Shown: positions 27,913 to 38,793, numbered from the stretch's first letter. The stretch is DNA of 54,517 bases from a virus (IMGVR_UViG_3300035698_024406:1-54517); one strand, 5' to 3'. Numbers and translations are program-made. Notes: a model not told the origin generated them from the letters alone.

Positions 27913-28941
27913 TTATATTTCCATTCGATCATTCATCAAATATATTCATTTATATGTTTTCAGTAATCCATTAAAAACTGGATAATCAGGGGCCCAATTC
28001 AACTTAGATTCGATAAGAGTGTTTTCAGAATTTCTACCCCTAACACCTAACGGCCCATCTATATGTTTAGTATTGAACTTTTTGCGTGATATTCGAGATA
28101 TGAATAAAGCTAGATCATTAATAGTAATTCGTTCATCAGAGCCGATATTTATTGGTTCTGTTACATCGCTATCCATTAATCTTCTTATACCCTCTAAACA
28201 CTCATCAATATATAGAAATGATCTAGTTTGCTCACCGTCACCTCATATTTCTATCGTTCTATCGTTTTCAACCTCAGCGATTTTTCTACACATAGCAGCT
28301 GGTGCTTTTTCTCTTCCACCCTTTCAAGTTCCTTCTGGTCCAAAGATATTATGAAATCTTGCTATTCTTACATTAAGTCCATAATTTCTCGCAAAAGCTA
28401 AATATAATCTCTCACTAAATAACTTTTCCCAACCGTATTCACTATCTGGTCCCGCTGGATAAGCGTCTGATTCTCTTAGTCCAGGATTATCTACTTCCAT
28501 TTGTTTATTTTCAGGATAGATACAAGCCGACGAAGAATAGAAAATTTTCTTAATCCCGTGTTTGATTGAATATTTTAATACATTAAGGTTAATTAGAGCT
28601 GAATTGTGCATTATTTCTGCATCATTTTCACCCGTAAATACAAATCCCGCTCCACCCATATCTGCTGCTAATTGATACACTTCGTCGAACGAATGTTTAA
28701 AACATGGTTCACTTCTTAATTCTCCGATGAGTGTTAGATTTTGGTTAGGTGCAAACATTACTCTACTCACTACCTTTATATCTCTTAGATCTCCAATGAC
28801 AAAATCATCTGCTTCTGTTTTCGAGAATTCTGGATATTTCAGATCAACTCCTCTTACCCAGTATCCTTCTTTCTTCAATCTTTTTACTAAGTGGCTGCCG
28901 ATGAATCCCCCGGCACCTAAAACTAGCGCTATTTTTCTCAT
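27913..28941 (-). CDS. GDP-mannose 3,5-epimerase-like enzyme, 342 aa
   Basis: Converts GDP-D-mannose to GDP-L-galactose (family role). An NAD-binding GxGGFIGSH motif lies at residues 9-16. The active-site stretch SSSACIYPENKQ (C140), Y169/K173 in SEYGWEK, and the highly specific RFHNIFGPEGTWKGGREK continue through EIWGDGEQTRSF and VRGRNSENTLI; these match the plant and bacterial GME family closely. The Trp of GTWKGG is TGA. About 20 extra residues lie before QLAADMGG (region 55-85). It ends at TAA 27913-27915, overlapping the next gene's leader. Part of a sugar-nucleotide pathway. Confidence 0.88.
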
Positions 28942-29114
28942 AATTCTACTCCTTATTTTTCAAATTATTTTACATTTTTCTAATCTGTCAAACTCTATAC
29001 CAAATTCTTTCAATCGATCATTTGTTGTAATAGCTTGCTGTATATAGATAGGTACGTTGTGTTCATCCAGTCGGTTAATGATAACATATGTTGTAATCGT
29101 TGTATTTCAAGAAT
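28942..29114 (-). other. 173-nt gap with a decayed reading frame
   Basis: Between the SDR and epimerase genes lies a frame open for about 60 codons (with TGA as Trp) that reads SWNTTITTYVIINRLDEHNV and IEFDRLEKC, but has no ATG, GTG or TTG start with a ribosome site and runs in frame into the epimerase. The epimerase has its own AAGGAG. It looks like a remnant of a coding sequence, origin unknown. Confidence 0.4.
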
Positions 29115-29927
29115 TTATGATAATTGATTTATTTTATATACCTTTCTTATACCTTCTTTCAATCCAATAAAGCTTATTTTTTTATTCTCTAATTTACCGT
29201 CACGAACACTAACATAGTCTTTCTTATCATTTTTAGAATAGACTTCTACTTCAACTTTTTTACTATCTAGGTTATTAATTATTTTCGCAACTTCAGATAA
29301 TAATGTTGTATCTGTATAAACACAATTTACTTTTTCTGTTTTTACTTTGCCATCATAAATATAATTGTTAATAAAATGTCTTATAATTTTATATATGTCT
29401 TCAGAATAGAAAAAATCAAAAAGTATATCATTATGAATTATTATTTTTTTATCATTAATATAATTATCGATATTTCCTTCTATAAATCGTGTATCTTTAC
29501 CAAACTTACCGAAACAATTTCAAATTTTAAGATTAATAATATTATTTTCGATTTCATCACAAAATAAAGAGATTGCTTTTTTTGCGTAACCTAAATATCC
29601 AAAATAATCTTCAGCACCAGAAGTAAATTTAAATAATAACAAATTATACTTAATACAATTATCATAAACATTTCTAAACATTTCAATGGTATCAAAAAAA
29701 ACATCTGTACCGTCTTCTACTTGTCTATCCCCGCCAATTGCCGCTGCATGTATAACGGCATCAATTTTACCAGCATTCCACTCGAACCATTGATTAACTT
29801 TTTTTTTATCCAATAATGGAAGTTGATGTTTATTTCTTGCAATAATATTATGTTGTTTATCTTTTTCAAAATAATCAATTAATTCTTTAGCAAGAAATCC
29901 ATTTTTTCCTGTTATTAGTATATTCAT
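29115..29927 (-). CDS. SDR-type NAD-dependent epimerase/dehydratase, 270 aa
   Basis: Extended short-chain dehydrogenase: N-terminal Rossmann motif MNILITGKNGFLAKELIDYF, AAAIGG after the fourth strand, and a Tyr-Lys pair in YLGYAKKAI. One TGA (29520-29522) is Trp in LKIWNCFGK. The C-terminal half is weakly conserved. It may reduce or epimerise a keto-sugar nucleotide made in this locus. Substrate not predictable. Ends at TAA 29115-29117. Confidence 0.8.
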
Positions 29928-29952
29928 CTACTCTTCCTCACATATTTATCTT

Positions 29953-31122
29953 TTAATGGATAAATTTTTTATATTCTAATGGTACTTTAGTTTGAATAGC
30001 TGGGATGATTTCTTCACCTTCAAAGGGTCTTCCATTACAAAAATCGCATCCTCTAAAAAAGGTCTTATCAAATGTGTATTCTTTTAACCTTTTTTTTGCA
30101 TCCTCTTTAAAAATATCAATATAATCATCTTCGTCGTGAGGGATTGCCCTAAGTAAATTAGTATTTGCTAAGAATGGACATCTAAAAAATTTGTTGTCAA
30201 CTAATGTAAACGTATTTTTTGCACAACATTCATTAAATACTTTTATATTATCTTCCATACTTCTATTATGTTTGTAAATTTTACTACAATCTGTCCAACC
30301 ATCAACTTTCCGTATAACAAATTTAATATTATTTTTTTCGAGTTGAGACTTTAATTTTAATATGTTTTTGGATAGCTTTCCGTAATCAGTAATGATAAAT
30401 ATAACTTTGTCGTTTTGAAAATACTTTATTTGTTCGTTTCTTAAAAACATTACACCATTGGTATAAATTACTATTTTTCTAATTTCATACATTGAATTTA
30501 ATTTTTCTACAACCAAATGAGACTCTTTGTTCATTAAGGCCTCCCCACCTAGTAACCTAATTTCATTTGTAGAAATCCCCAAACCGAAAAGCCTATCTAT
30601 CTCTTTAAAAACATCTTCTGTTTTAAAGTCAACTGGGTTCTTATAATATTGAGTTAAATTAGAACAATGTCTACACTTCAAGGGACATCTTTCAGTAATC
30701 ATTAAGTCTATACTTCTTAAAAATATCTTATCTTTTTTAGAAAAATTAACATGACATAAAATAGTAGTACTAACACAATATTCCACGAAGTCAACAGATC
30801 TACTATATTCATAATTATATACGTTAAAATCTCTTAAAAACTCTACACAATCCTTCCATTTATCATATCCTAAATCTTGTGTTTTCCGAACAACATCAGA
30901 AATATCTGCCGCTGATATTATAAACTCTACATCGTTGAATTTTTCTTTAAGCTTTGATGTATGTATTATCTCAATTCCATTAATCTCTGTACCATCTTTA
31001 TTTATATTATCATCACAAAAATTAACAACCTTCAAGCCAATTTCTTCACACGCTCTATACAAAGCTTCACCAACTACTCCCGCCCCATAAATTACTGTTG
31101 GTACCTTATGTTTTTGTATCAT
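29953..31122 (-). CDS. Rossmann-radical SAM fusion protein, 389 aa
   Basis: N-terminal Rossmann-like domain (residues 5-110, TVIYGAGVVGEALYRACEEI) resembles nucleotide-sugar modification proteins. Radical SAM domain follows with the cluster motif CPLKCRHC at about residues 149-156 and GGEALMNKE. Extra Cys lie at the C-terminus (CCAKNTF, CPFLANT, CDFCNG), probably auxiliary clusters. Its two Trp are TGG. Start overlaps the upstream glycosyltransferase by 17 nt. Proteins of this build occur in polysaccharide loci; the reaction is unknown. Confidence 0.82.
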   Translation of the reverse strand: MIQKHKVPTVIYGAGVVGEALYRACEEIGLKVVNFCDDNINKDGTEINGIEIIHTSKLKEKFNDVEFIISAADISDVVRKTQDLGYDKWKDCVEFLRDFNVYNYEYSRSVDFVEYCVSTTILCHVNFSKKDKIFLRSIDLMITERCPLKCRHCSNLTQYYKNPVDFKTEDVFKEIDRLFGLGISTNEIRLLGGEALMNKESHLVVEKLNSMYEIRKIVIYTNGVMFLRNEQIKYFQNDKVIFIITDYGKLSKNILKLKSQLEKNNIKFVIRKVDGWTDCSKIYKHNRSMEDNIKVFNECCAKNTFTLVDNKFFRCPFLANTNLLRAIPHDEDDYIDIFKEDAKKRLKEYTFDKTFFRGCDFCNGRPFEGEEIIPAIQTKVPLEYKKFIH

Positions 31123-32140
31123 ATCTTTTTACTCCTCTCATTTTACAAAAGTAAATCAATAGTCCGATAAATTTTAACCTTAATAAAGCCGGAATAATAA
31201 CACTATCGTTAGGGTTCCTTCTGTAATATTTTATATATTTCTTAACTTCATAAGAATAGACTATTTTTTTTACGGTTTCGTATATATCGTCCCTATCAAA
31301 TATCTGCGAGCTACAAACTCTGATAAGCTGAATTATTGTGTAAGTTATATAGGCTTGACCTATCAATTTATCAACTTGTAAGTTGGTATTTGCTATATAT
31401 TTCTCTACACTTTGAAAGGCTTCACTATGTGGGAACATTGATATTGCTTTTTTGCTTCCATACATACCCAGAGACATATTATCATCGTGGATTAAATGAT
31501 AATATATTTTATCGGTTATAAAGAATACACTATTTGCATTAAATAAAAATTCAAAATTAAATTTCAGATCCTCGTGTATAGTCATGTTTTTATCAAAATT
31601 CAAATTATTACTTTTGACAATTGAACTTTTAAATAAATTTCCCCATAGCTGCGAAAATAGTGGATGCTTGTTGGGGGCCGTTAAGTAGTCTTTAACGTAT
31701 TCAATAATTTTATTTTTATTCATCAATACATTACTATTAAAATAACTATATGTATTGGGGATGATTTTGTTTTTAATTATGTTAAAGTGGTTTCCAATGA
31801 TTAAATCTGCTTTTGTCTTAATATAGCCATCAACTAGGAGTTCCAACGTCCTATTACCGAGGTAATCATCAGCATCTAAAAACATCATAAACTTACCTGT
31901 GGCCTTTTTTATTCCTATATTTCTTGCATTAGATACCCCCGAATTTTCAATACTATATAATTTAATCCGATTATCTTTATTAGTGTATCAATCACAAATT
32001 TGTTTAGAACTATCTATAGACCCGTCATTAATAAGTATAAGTTCAATATTTTTATGGGTCTGATTAATGACGCTTTTTATGCATTTAGATAAATATCTTT
32101 CAGCATTATAGATAGGAACAATTATACTAATCTTATTCAT
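31106..32140 (-). CDS. GT2 family glycosyltransferase, 344 aa
   Basis: Classic start MNKISIIVPIYNAERYLSKC, then LILINDGSIDSSKQICDWY and GVSNARNIGIKKATGKFMMF, and the metal-binding LDADDYL. The Trp in ICDWY is TGA. The C-terminal half has the EDLKF motif and a membrane-near hydrophobic end (LLRLKFIGLLIYF). It transfers a sugar from a nucleotide donor to a growing glycan. Ends overlapping the next gene. Confidence 0.92.
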
Positions 32141-32170
32141 CTATTAATCCTTTTCTTAAAATTTCACAAT

Positions 32171-33277
32171 TTAAGCATCCCAGTTGATTTTTTCACCTTT
32201 AGCAGGGTATGTATCTGCATTTTCTATCTGTGGCATAACTTTTTTAAAAAATCTTCCGTCACTATTACCACTAAGACAACTAAATTTATGATCATAAGAG
32301 AACCATTTGTTATCTAATCCTCTATCAATTATTGTTTTTAAATCTTCTTCAAAAACATTACCTATGGCAACTGGGATCCAAGGACAAGGTAAAACATCCC
32401 CGTGAGCTGTAATTGACATATGTCTTTTAAAACACAAACAACCAAACTCATTACCGTGATTAGGTGATAGGTGACTTGAACTATCATATTTTCCACCTAA
32501 TTGTTTGTGTAATGATTGAATGTATTCTATGTCTTTTGTATCTAATACTTCATCTTTAAATTCTTCAAAGGCTCCGGTAGCCTTAGCAAAAATCATACTT
32601 GTATGGAAACCAAATTGAGATACGAAATCCATTTGTTTAATTAATTCTCCAGATTTAATTAAGCTTTTTGTAACTACAACATTAATAACTACACCTAAAC
32701 CATATTTTTTACAAAGGTCTAAAGCATCAATAGCCTTTTTCCAAGAACCTTTCGCTCCTCTAAACATATTGTGATTGGATTCAAGACCATCAATACTTAA
32801 ATGAATTCTTTCAACTCCAATATCCACCAACCATTTTATCTTTTCCTCTGTAAGGAAATAACCATTCGTATCCATACTAATTACAAATCTATCAGGACCA
32901 ATAGCATCAATAATCTCTTTAAGGTCAGGAAATATTAATGGTTCGCCGCCAGAAATACAAATAGCAACCAACCCCATAGCATCTGCTTGGTCAGCAATTC
33001 TCTTTACATCTTCAACTGTTAAAGTTTTACGGTCTTGTTCTTTAAATCTTACAATCGCACAATGCTTACATTTAAAATTACACATATAATTATATTGTAA
33101 TTGAATTAATGCTATAGATTCACCTCTTTCAATTTTATCTGGAAATTTAAGTATTTTATTATAAGCCGCAGGTTTTCTTTTCTGCAAGTCACCCCTTTGA
33201 GTTACTTCTCTTTCTGTCATTTTGTTTAAGGCATACATCGTTGCCTTATCTTGTTTTACGTCATCGATTCTTTCCAT
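32171..33277 (-). CDS. Radical SAM protein with C-terminal Cys, 368 aa
   Basis: Cluster motif CNFKCKHC at about residues 67-74, then CISGGEPLIFPDL, VISMDTNGYFL and HLSIDGLESN, the standard order of radical SAM enzymes. C-terminal Cys-rich part (CLCFKRHMSITAHGDVLPCP) resembles SPASM-type auxiliary sites. All five Trp are TGG, unlike flanking genes, which suggests later acquisition. Overlaps the methyltransferase by 22 nt. Could catalyse radical rearrangement or dehydration of a sugar. Confidence 0.88.
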   Translation of the reverse strand: MERIDDVKQDKATMYALNKMTEREVTQRGDLQKRKPAAYNKILKFPDKIERGESIALIQLQYNYMCNFKCKHCAIVRFKEQDRKTLTVEDVKRIADQADAMGLVAICISGGEPLIFPDLKEIIDAIGPDRFVISMDTNGYFLTEEKIKWLVDIGVERIHLSIDGLESNHNMFRGAKGSWKKAIDALDLCKKYGLGVVINVVVTKSLIKSGELIKQMDFVSQFGFHTSMIFAKATGAFEEFKDEVLDTKDIEYIQSLHKQLGGKYDSSSHLSPNHGNEFGCLCFKRHMSITAHGDVLPCPWIPVAIGNVFEEDLKTIIDRGLDNKWFSYDHKFSCLSGNSDGRFFKKVMPQIENADTYPAKGEKINWDA

Positions 33278-34437
33278 TTTTTCTCCTGTTTCCTTTTATT
33301 TTTTTTAATAAATTCAATTTTATTATCAACTAACTTTGCAATTTCTACTTCTAACTTCATATTTTTTAACGAGGTTATAACCGCATCTGGATAAATTCCA
33401 GGCACCATAACAATTACAAGGTCTACCTTATTTTTTTTTAAATATTCTGAAGATACAATGTTTAGGTGTAAAATCGGAATAAACTTACCTTGCTTAAATT
33501 TTGCATCGTCAATAATATATTCAATATCATAAGCTTGTGCTAAAGCCAATAAAGCTAAGGTTCTGTGACCTGCGCCTCAAACTGCAATCTTTTTATTTTG
33601 AGCTTTATATTTAGCAATAATTTTTTGCAAATCTTTTATTAATAATTCTACTTCAGAATACTGCTCGGTAAGATTTAATTGTTCTTTCTTTTTCACAATT
33701 ACAGCAATATCATTATCATTGTTAATTAAACTACAATCTAAAACATCAAAACCATTAGACTCAAATGCAAAAGTTAATGTTTGCCGTGTAAAATAAGAAA
33801 TATGGTCTGCAACAAATTCATAAAAACTTTTTGTTTTTAGCAGATATTCAAGATTCGGTACCGTAACAAACCCAACTCCATCGGGTGTTAAATTATTATA
33901 TATTTTTCTAATAATATTTCCAGGTTGTGGTAAATGTTCTAAATAATTTAGAGATATAAATGCATCAAATAATCCGCCCCCTGCTTTATCCATATCTCCA
34001 ATATATCCCTTAATTAAATTTCTTCCTGCGAATTGACCTTCAAGTGCTGAGTCTTCACCTGCTTCGATTCCAGTAGGCTCAAACCCCGCTTCTTTAAGAA
34101 CATCTAACATTAATCCTTTACCCGCTCCAACATCTAAAATCTTTTTACCTTGTAGATTAAATCTGTGCGATAAATCTTTCATTTGGTTCAATCTTGAAGT
34201 TCTTGAATCTAACGATAATGAGGCGGCTGTAATTACTTCTTTATAATAATTTACAGGTTGTATATTATGCTGTACTAATCCACAACTTGAACATTGATAT
34301 ATTTTTAAATCAATACCCTTATCTTGAGTAAACTCATTTTTTCTTGGATAATATTGCGCCGCCTCAGGCATTCCCTTTAATTCAATAACTGCATCGGAAA
34401 AAAGTTCTTTATTACATAAATGACATTTTTTTAACAT
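33256..34437 (-). CDS. Three-domain C-methyltransferase-like protein, 393 aa
   Basis: Zinc-binding N-terminal domain (CHLCNKE, then YQCSSCGLVQHN), central SAM-binding domain (KILDVGAGKGLMLDVLKEAG, VPNLEYLL), and a C-terminal domain with GAGHRTLALLALAQ joined through TGA at 33577 as Trp (IAVWGAG). This is the layout of sugar C-methyltransferases such as those acting on 4-keto-deoxysugars. It sits between aldolase and radical SAM genes. Its start overlaps the aldolase stop. One Trp is TGG, one TGA. Confidence 0.87.
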
Positions 34438-35219
34438 TATTTTTTAGCTCTTTTTTCAAGCATCACAATTCTCTTTTCATCTTCATTAAAAATGCTGTGA
34501 TAATATCTTCTTTTACTTTTAAGCCAAAGTAATTCAAATTTAATGCCTTCGGCAAGTCCTTCCGAAATATTTTTAACCGCCTCTTTGTGATATACTAATT
34601 TGCGAGTTTCATATTTATCAATAAGTTTGTTTGATACTAAATTTCGAAGAAACTCTATTGAATCAGGTGATATTGCACCACCTAAAGCAGTTCTCAGTCC
34701 CTTTGCTCTAGCCTTTGTAAAAATATTTGTACAATATTCGAGCATTTTATCACTATTAGCAAACTTTCTATCTTTACCTAAAGAGGCTGTAAAGTCAACT
34801 CGACCTATAGTAATGCTGTTTAACAAATTAATTTTTTTCTGACTAAGAATTTCATCTATATTGTTATATGCAGTTATTGTTTCGATATTTATAGCAAACT
34901 CAATATCCTTTTGATTATCTTCTGGAATAAAGGTATCAATAGCATTTAAAAACTTACTGGTTGCAAACCCAGTTTCCGCCATTGGAGCGATTATTCCTTT
35001 CGCCCCGATAGAAAGGGCCTCATACATATCTGTAATTGCTTCCGCCCCGCCAATTTTCAAAATTATCGGTAAGTTTACTTTTTCAGCAATATCTTTCAAA
35101 CGCATTAACTCAACTTGTCGACTCCCTTCATTTTCATATTCTGCCTTAATTTCAAAAACTCCATACTCATCTTTTAATTTTTTCAATAGATCAACCATTT
35201 CGTATTCTAAAATATTCAT
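34437..35219 (-). CDS. HpcH/HpaI (citrate lyase-like) aldolase, 260 aa
   Basis: Fold and motifs of the HpcH/HpaI aldolase family: FEIKAEYENEGSRQVELMRL, IGAKGIIAPMAET, FAINIETITAYNNIDEIL and ITIGRVDFTASLG. Such enzymes make or split C-C bonds with pyruvate-type donors. It follows the HAD gene after a 65-bp tandem duplication that repeats its own 5' end. Stop overlaps the methyltransferase start. Likely builds a carbon skeleton for a sugar in this locus. Confidence 0.83.
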   Translation of the reverse strand: MNILEYEMVDLLKKLKDEYGVFEIKAEYENEGSRQVELMRLKDIAEKVNLPIILKIGGAEAITDMYEALSIGAKGIIAPMAETGFATSKFLNAIDTFIPEDNQKDIEFAINIETITAYNNIDEILSQKKINLLNSITIGRVDFTASLGKDRKFANSDKMLEYCTNIFTKARAKGLRTALGGAISPDSIEFLRNLVSNKLIDKYETRKLVYHKEAVKNISEGLAEGIKFELLWLKSKRRYYHSIFNEDEKRIVMLEKRAKK

Positions 35220-35307
35220 CTTTCTCTCTTTATATAATTTAATTTTTTTAAAAAGTCAACCATCTCGTACTCTAAAACATTCATTTTTATCTCCTTATAT
35301 AATTTAA
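35178..35307 (-). repeat. 65-bp exact-length tandem duplication
   Basis: Copies 35178-35242 and 35243-35307 are directly adjacent, 65 nt each, without indels, and about 83 percent identical. The unit spans the end of the HAD gene, the ribosome site and the first codons of the aldolase gene. Most coding differences are synonymous. Confidence 0.85.
35207..35284 (-). CDS. 25-aa mini-ORF duplicating the aldolase N-terminus
   Basis: ATG 35284 with AAGGAG encodes MNVLEYEMVDFLKKLNYIKR and a few more residues, ending at TAG 35207-35209 with one TGA as Trp. Its first 15 residues copy the aldolase start MNILEYEMVDLLKKLK. It overlaps the true aldolase start, so its translation could feed into that gene. 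It may be a duplication scar or a small leader. Confidence 0.55.
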
Positions 35308-36057
35308 CAATTCATCAAGATTTTTTAACGTGAGAACATCTTTGGTAGTTCTCCCCCCGTTTTTATTAATTAGAATTGCTTTACTTCTATTATTTAAAGC
35401 CATTTGTATATCACTTTCATAAGAGTCACCGACTACAACAATTTGGTGATATTTAACACAGAAATCTTTAGCAATTTTATTTAGAATATAGGTATTAGGC
35501 TTACCCACAACAAAATCGGGTCTTTTATTTGCGGCCACTGAAATTGCCCCAACCATTGCTCCCGCACCAGGTAAAAATTTATTGTCTTCAACAGGAAAAG
35601 ATCGGTCTTCGTTGCAAACAATAAACTTTCCTCCTTTAAGTAATATTGATAGAGCTATGGCTATTTTATTATAATTAAAATCAAAGTCAAGTCCGACAAC
35701 TAAATTTTCTGCTTCATAATTATTGATAACTGTAATCCCATGTTTATATAGTTCTTGTGAAAAATCTTCCGAACCAATTACATAAACATTATCAATATTT
35801 GATTCTTTTAAATAGTCTGCTGTTGCTGTTGCCGAGTTATAAACCTCAATAAAACAGCATTTAATTAGTAATTTATTTAGTTTTTGACATACTTGTTCGG
35901 AAGTTTTAGATGAATTATTCGTAAAAAAAACAACTTTATATTTTGTTCTTAAAGTATCAAGTAACTTAACGGCTCCGTCAATAACAATATCTCCGTGGTA
36001 TAAAGTACCATCTAAATCAAAAGCAAAAAGACGGGTATCTTCTGGTAGTTTAAACAT
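35287..36057 (-). CDS. HAD-family phosphatase (NagD-like), 256 aa
   Basis: Motif I FDLDGTLYHGD, motif II FFTNNSSK, and C-terminal VVVGDSYESDIQMAL with a GKPNTYI segment, as in class IIA HAD phosphatases. It removes phosphate from a sugar phosphate or similar compound. No Trp. Ends just before the tandem duplication. Coupled to the TPP-enzyme and aldolase genes. Confidence 0.87.
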   Translation of the reverse strand: MFKLPEDTRLFAFDLDGTLYHGDIVIDGAVKLLDTLRTKYKVVFFTNNSSKTSEQVCQKLNKLLIKCCFIEVYNSATATADYLKESNIDNVYVIGSEDFSQELYKHGITVINNYEAENLVVGLDFDFNYNKIAIALSILLKGGKFIVCNEDRSFPVEDNKFLPGAGAMVGAISVAANKRPDFVVGKPNTYILNKIAKDFCVKYHQIVVVGDSYESDIQMALNNRSKAILINKNGGRTTKDVLTLKNLDELLNYIRR

Positions 36058-36099
36058 TTTATAACTCCTCGTTATTGTTTATCATCTACACTCTTTAAA

Positions 36100-37827
36100 T
36101 TAACACATGTCCGTTAGTTCGCCCGGCTCAAATTTTCCATTACTTTTTAACTTGGCAATTACTTTTGGTTCGTGTTTCTCGTTAGGGTCTGCAAAAACCT
36201 CACATATAATCGGCCCATTATAGGAAATAGCTAATTCTATTTTTTCTTTTAATTCATCATTATTTTTTATACTAATATAATCTATTCCATAAGCTTTGGC
36301 AATTTTACTTAAATTTGGGAAAGAAATATCATTTGGCACCAAACTACAGCAATACTTTTTATCAAAGAAACAATCTTGTGTAAGTCTTATTGACAAATAT
36401 CCACCATTATTCAAAACAAATATCTTTATTGGTAGATCATAATGTACCACTGTTTGCAATTCCTGTATATTCATCTGTAAACTGCCGTCACCTTCAATAC
36501 AAATAATTTCCTTTTTATTATTGGCAAAGCAAGCGCCTATAGACGCTGGCAACCCGTAACCCATCGAAGCGCACCCAACATTAGTAAATAGGCGCTGAGA
36601 CCCCGTTAACTTCATTGTTTTTAATATTACAACATGGGCCGTACCATTTGATGTGATTACTGGGCTCTGTTTTGTATTAATTTGGGATAATTTCTCTGCT
36701 AAACAATATGAACTAACAAAGTCTTCCGATTTATAATGTTTGCGCAATACGAGAGTTTCAGATTGTCTTTCTCCTTTGCAATAGTTCGACCAATCATCTA
36801 TGTTATATTGTAAATCAAGATTAATTAAATTTTGAATAAAACAATTTGCGTCACATCTAATCTTCAAATCAAAAGCTAGGTTATACTTATTCATTTCATT
36901 TTCGTCAATATCAACAACTATTTTGTATGCGTTTTTAGCAAACATTTTATAATTATATCCTGTCATTTTTACCGGTAGTCTTGTGCCAATACCAATTATT
37001 AAATCGCATTCTTGCAAAATTTTATTAGAAGATATTTGCCCAAGAATTCCTATTCTACCGCAATAAAATTCATAGTCATCATTAATAACATCAACGCCTG
37101 AATGTACCCCTGTTACGATTGGTATTTTACTTTTAGATAAAAATTTTAATAATGATTCTCTGGCTCCTTTAGACAATCTTATTCCATTACCAACAATAAG
37201 TAATGGTTTTTTTGCAGTTTTAAGTTTTTCACTCACAATAAATCTTTCTTCTAATGATAGAGAAGGCTTTATATACGTGCTATTAAACCCAACCAAACTA
37301 AGCTCGTCGATCATAGCACCTTGCAAATCTAAAGGAATATCAATTCATACTGGTCCAGGACGACCACTTTTTGCCAGATATAATGCTTTTTCTAAATGAT
37401 ATTTAATTTTCCTTTTATTCTTTACTAATACAGAATATTTAGTCACATTTTTCATTACCGAAACAATGTTAAACTCTTGGTCACCAACTTGTCTACACCC
37501 AGTACCATCCGAAAGCTGTTCAACTTGCACTTGCCCAGAAATAAATAAAGCTGGGATCGAGTCAAGTCAACACCCCAATACGCCGGTCAATGTGTTTGTT
37601 CCACCAGGACCCGTTGTCACAATGCCAACTCCACAATCTTCGTTTATTCTTGAGTATCCTTCAACAGCCATAGCGAGCGCCTGCTCATGGTGCATACAGA
37701 TATAATTTATATTTGACTTTCTAATAGAATCTATTAGATGTATACACCCTCCGCCAGAAACGACGAATATATCCTTTATACCCTGGTCTTTTATAAATTT
37801 GATTACATAATCAGATAGTTTAATCAT
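36100..37827 (-). CDS. Acetolactate synthase-like TPP-dependent enzyme, 575 aa
   Basis: Three pieces join at TGA 37567 (GCWLDSIPALF) and 37345 (VWIDIPLDL). E48 in CMHHEQALAMAVEGY activates the thiamine cofactor; the TPP site GDGS is at 446-449, followed by IFVLNNGGYLSIR. Typical two-domain pyruvate-family layout (GPGGTNTLTG, SGQVQ, GVHSGV). In sugar loci such enzymes, like YerE, add a two-carbon unit to a 4-keto-deoxysugar to make branched sugars. It lies between a 4,6-dehydratase and HAD gene. Ends at TAA 36100-36102. Confidence 0.88.
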
Positions 37828-37830
37828 TTA

Positions 37831-38793
37831 TTACCATATAAATTTATTTTTATAATGCTTTACAATCTGTTTAATTTGCTGATCAAATACTTCAACAGGT
37901 TCCCAACCGAGAGATCTTAATTTTGAATCGTCAAGACTGTATCTAATATCTTGACCCGGCCTAACCAACGATAAATCTACGTATTTTTCAATGTTGACAA
38001 TTTCTTTATCGAAATATTCATTCAATATTTTTTTGAAAGTCTCAATATTTTTTTGTTCGAACCCACCAGAAATATTGAATATTCCTTTAGTTATATCTTT
38101 TTTAATTAATGTTATAATAGCTTGAGCAGTATCACTAGCATGTAATCAATTTCTATAAGGTTCTCCATTATTATGCATAGGTATTTTTCGACCAAGATTT
38201 AAAAATTTACAGGCCTTTGGAATTAATTTCTCTATATATTGACCAATACCGTAATTGTTAGTAGGTCTGACAATTATATAAGGTATATTATAAGTTCTAC
38301 CTCAAGCCTGAATCAGCATGTCAGCAGCAGCTTTAGTAGCCGAATAAGGATTACTTGGTTTTAATAAATCGCATTCTTTATGAGCTCCATTTACAATATC
38401 TCCGTAGGTCTCATCGGTTGAAAAGTGTAGAAGGGTTGGTTTAGGTTCGCCTTCTCCTCTATATTCTTTTATCAATTCTAATAAATGATGTACTCCATTA
38501 ATGTTAGAATGTAAAAAATCGTCACTTTTAACTATAGAATTACCAACATGAGTTTCGGCGGCCATATTGATGATATAGTCGCAATCATATATGAATTCCA
38601 AATCATTAATATCTTTTTTTTCGAAAATAAAATTAGGATACTCGTTAAACTCATCTAATAATGAAGCATCCGCGGCATAAGTTATTTTATCAATTCCTCT
38701 AACCTGTCAACCCTCTTTTAAACAAGCCCTTGTTACGTACGCGCCGATAAAACCGAGACAGCCAGTGCAATATACGATCTTAGTATTCATCAT
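37831..38793 (-). CDS. NDP-glucose 4,6-dehydratase-like SDR, 320 aa
   Basis: Removes water from an NDP-hexose to give the 4-keto-6-deoxy intermediate. GCLGFIGAY Rossmann motif, MAAETHVGNSI, the catalytic HFSTDETYGD, Tyr-Lys in NPYSATKAAAD, then RPTNNYGIGQYIEKLIP and NWLHASDTAQAI: all are RmlB/CDP-glucose dehydratase features. Trp in EGWQVR, QAWGRT and RNWLHA are TGA. ATG 38793 (tandem ATG ATG) follows the upstream stop directly. Nucleotide (dTDP, CDP or GDP) cannot be told. Confidence 0.9.

Noticed and set aside
28942-29114. N-terminal extension of the GDP-mannose epimerase
   Set aside because: The frame is open, but the epimerase has its own AAGGAG and ATG, and the family starts at the Rossmann strand there.
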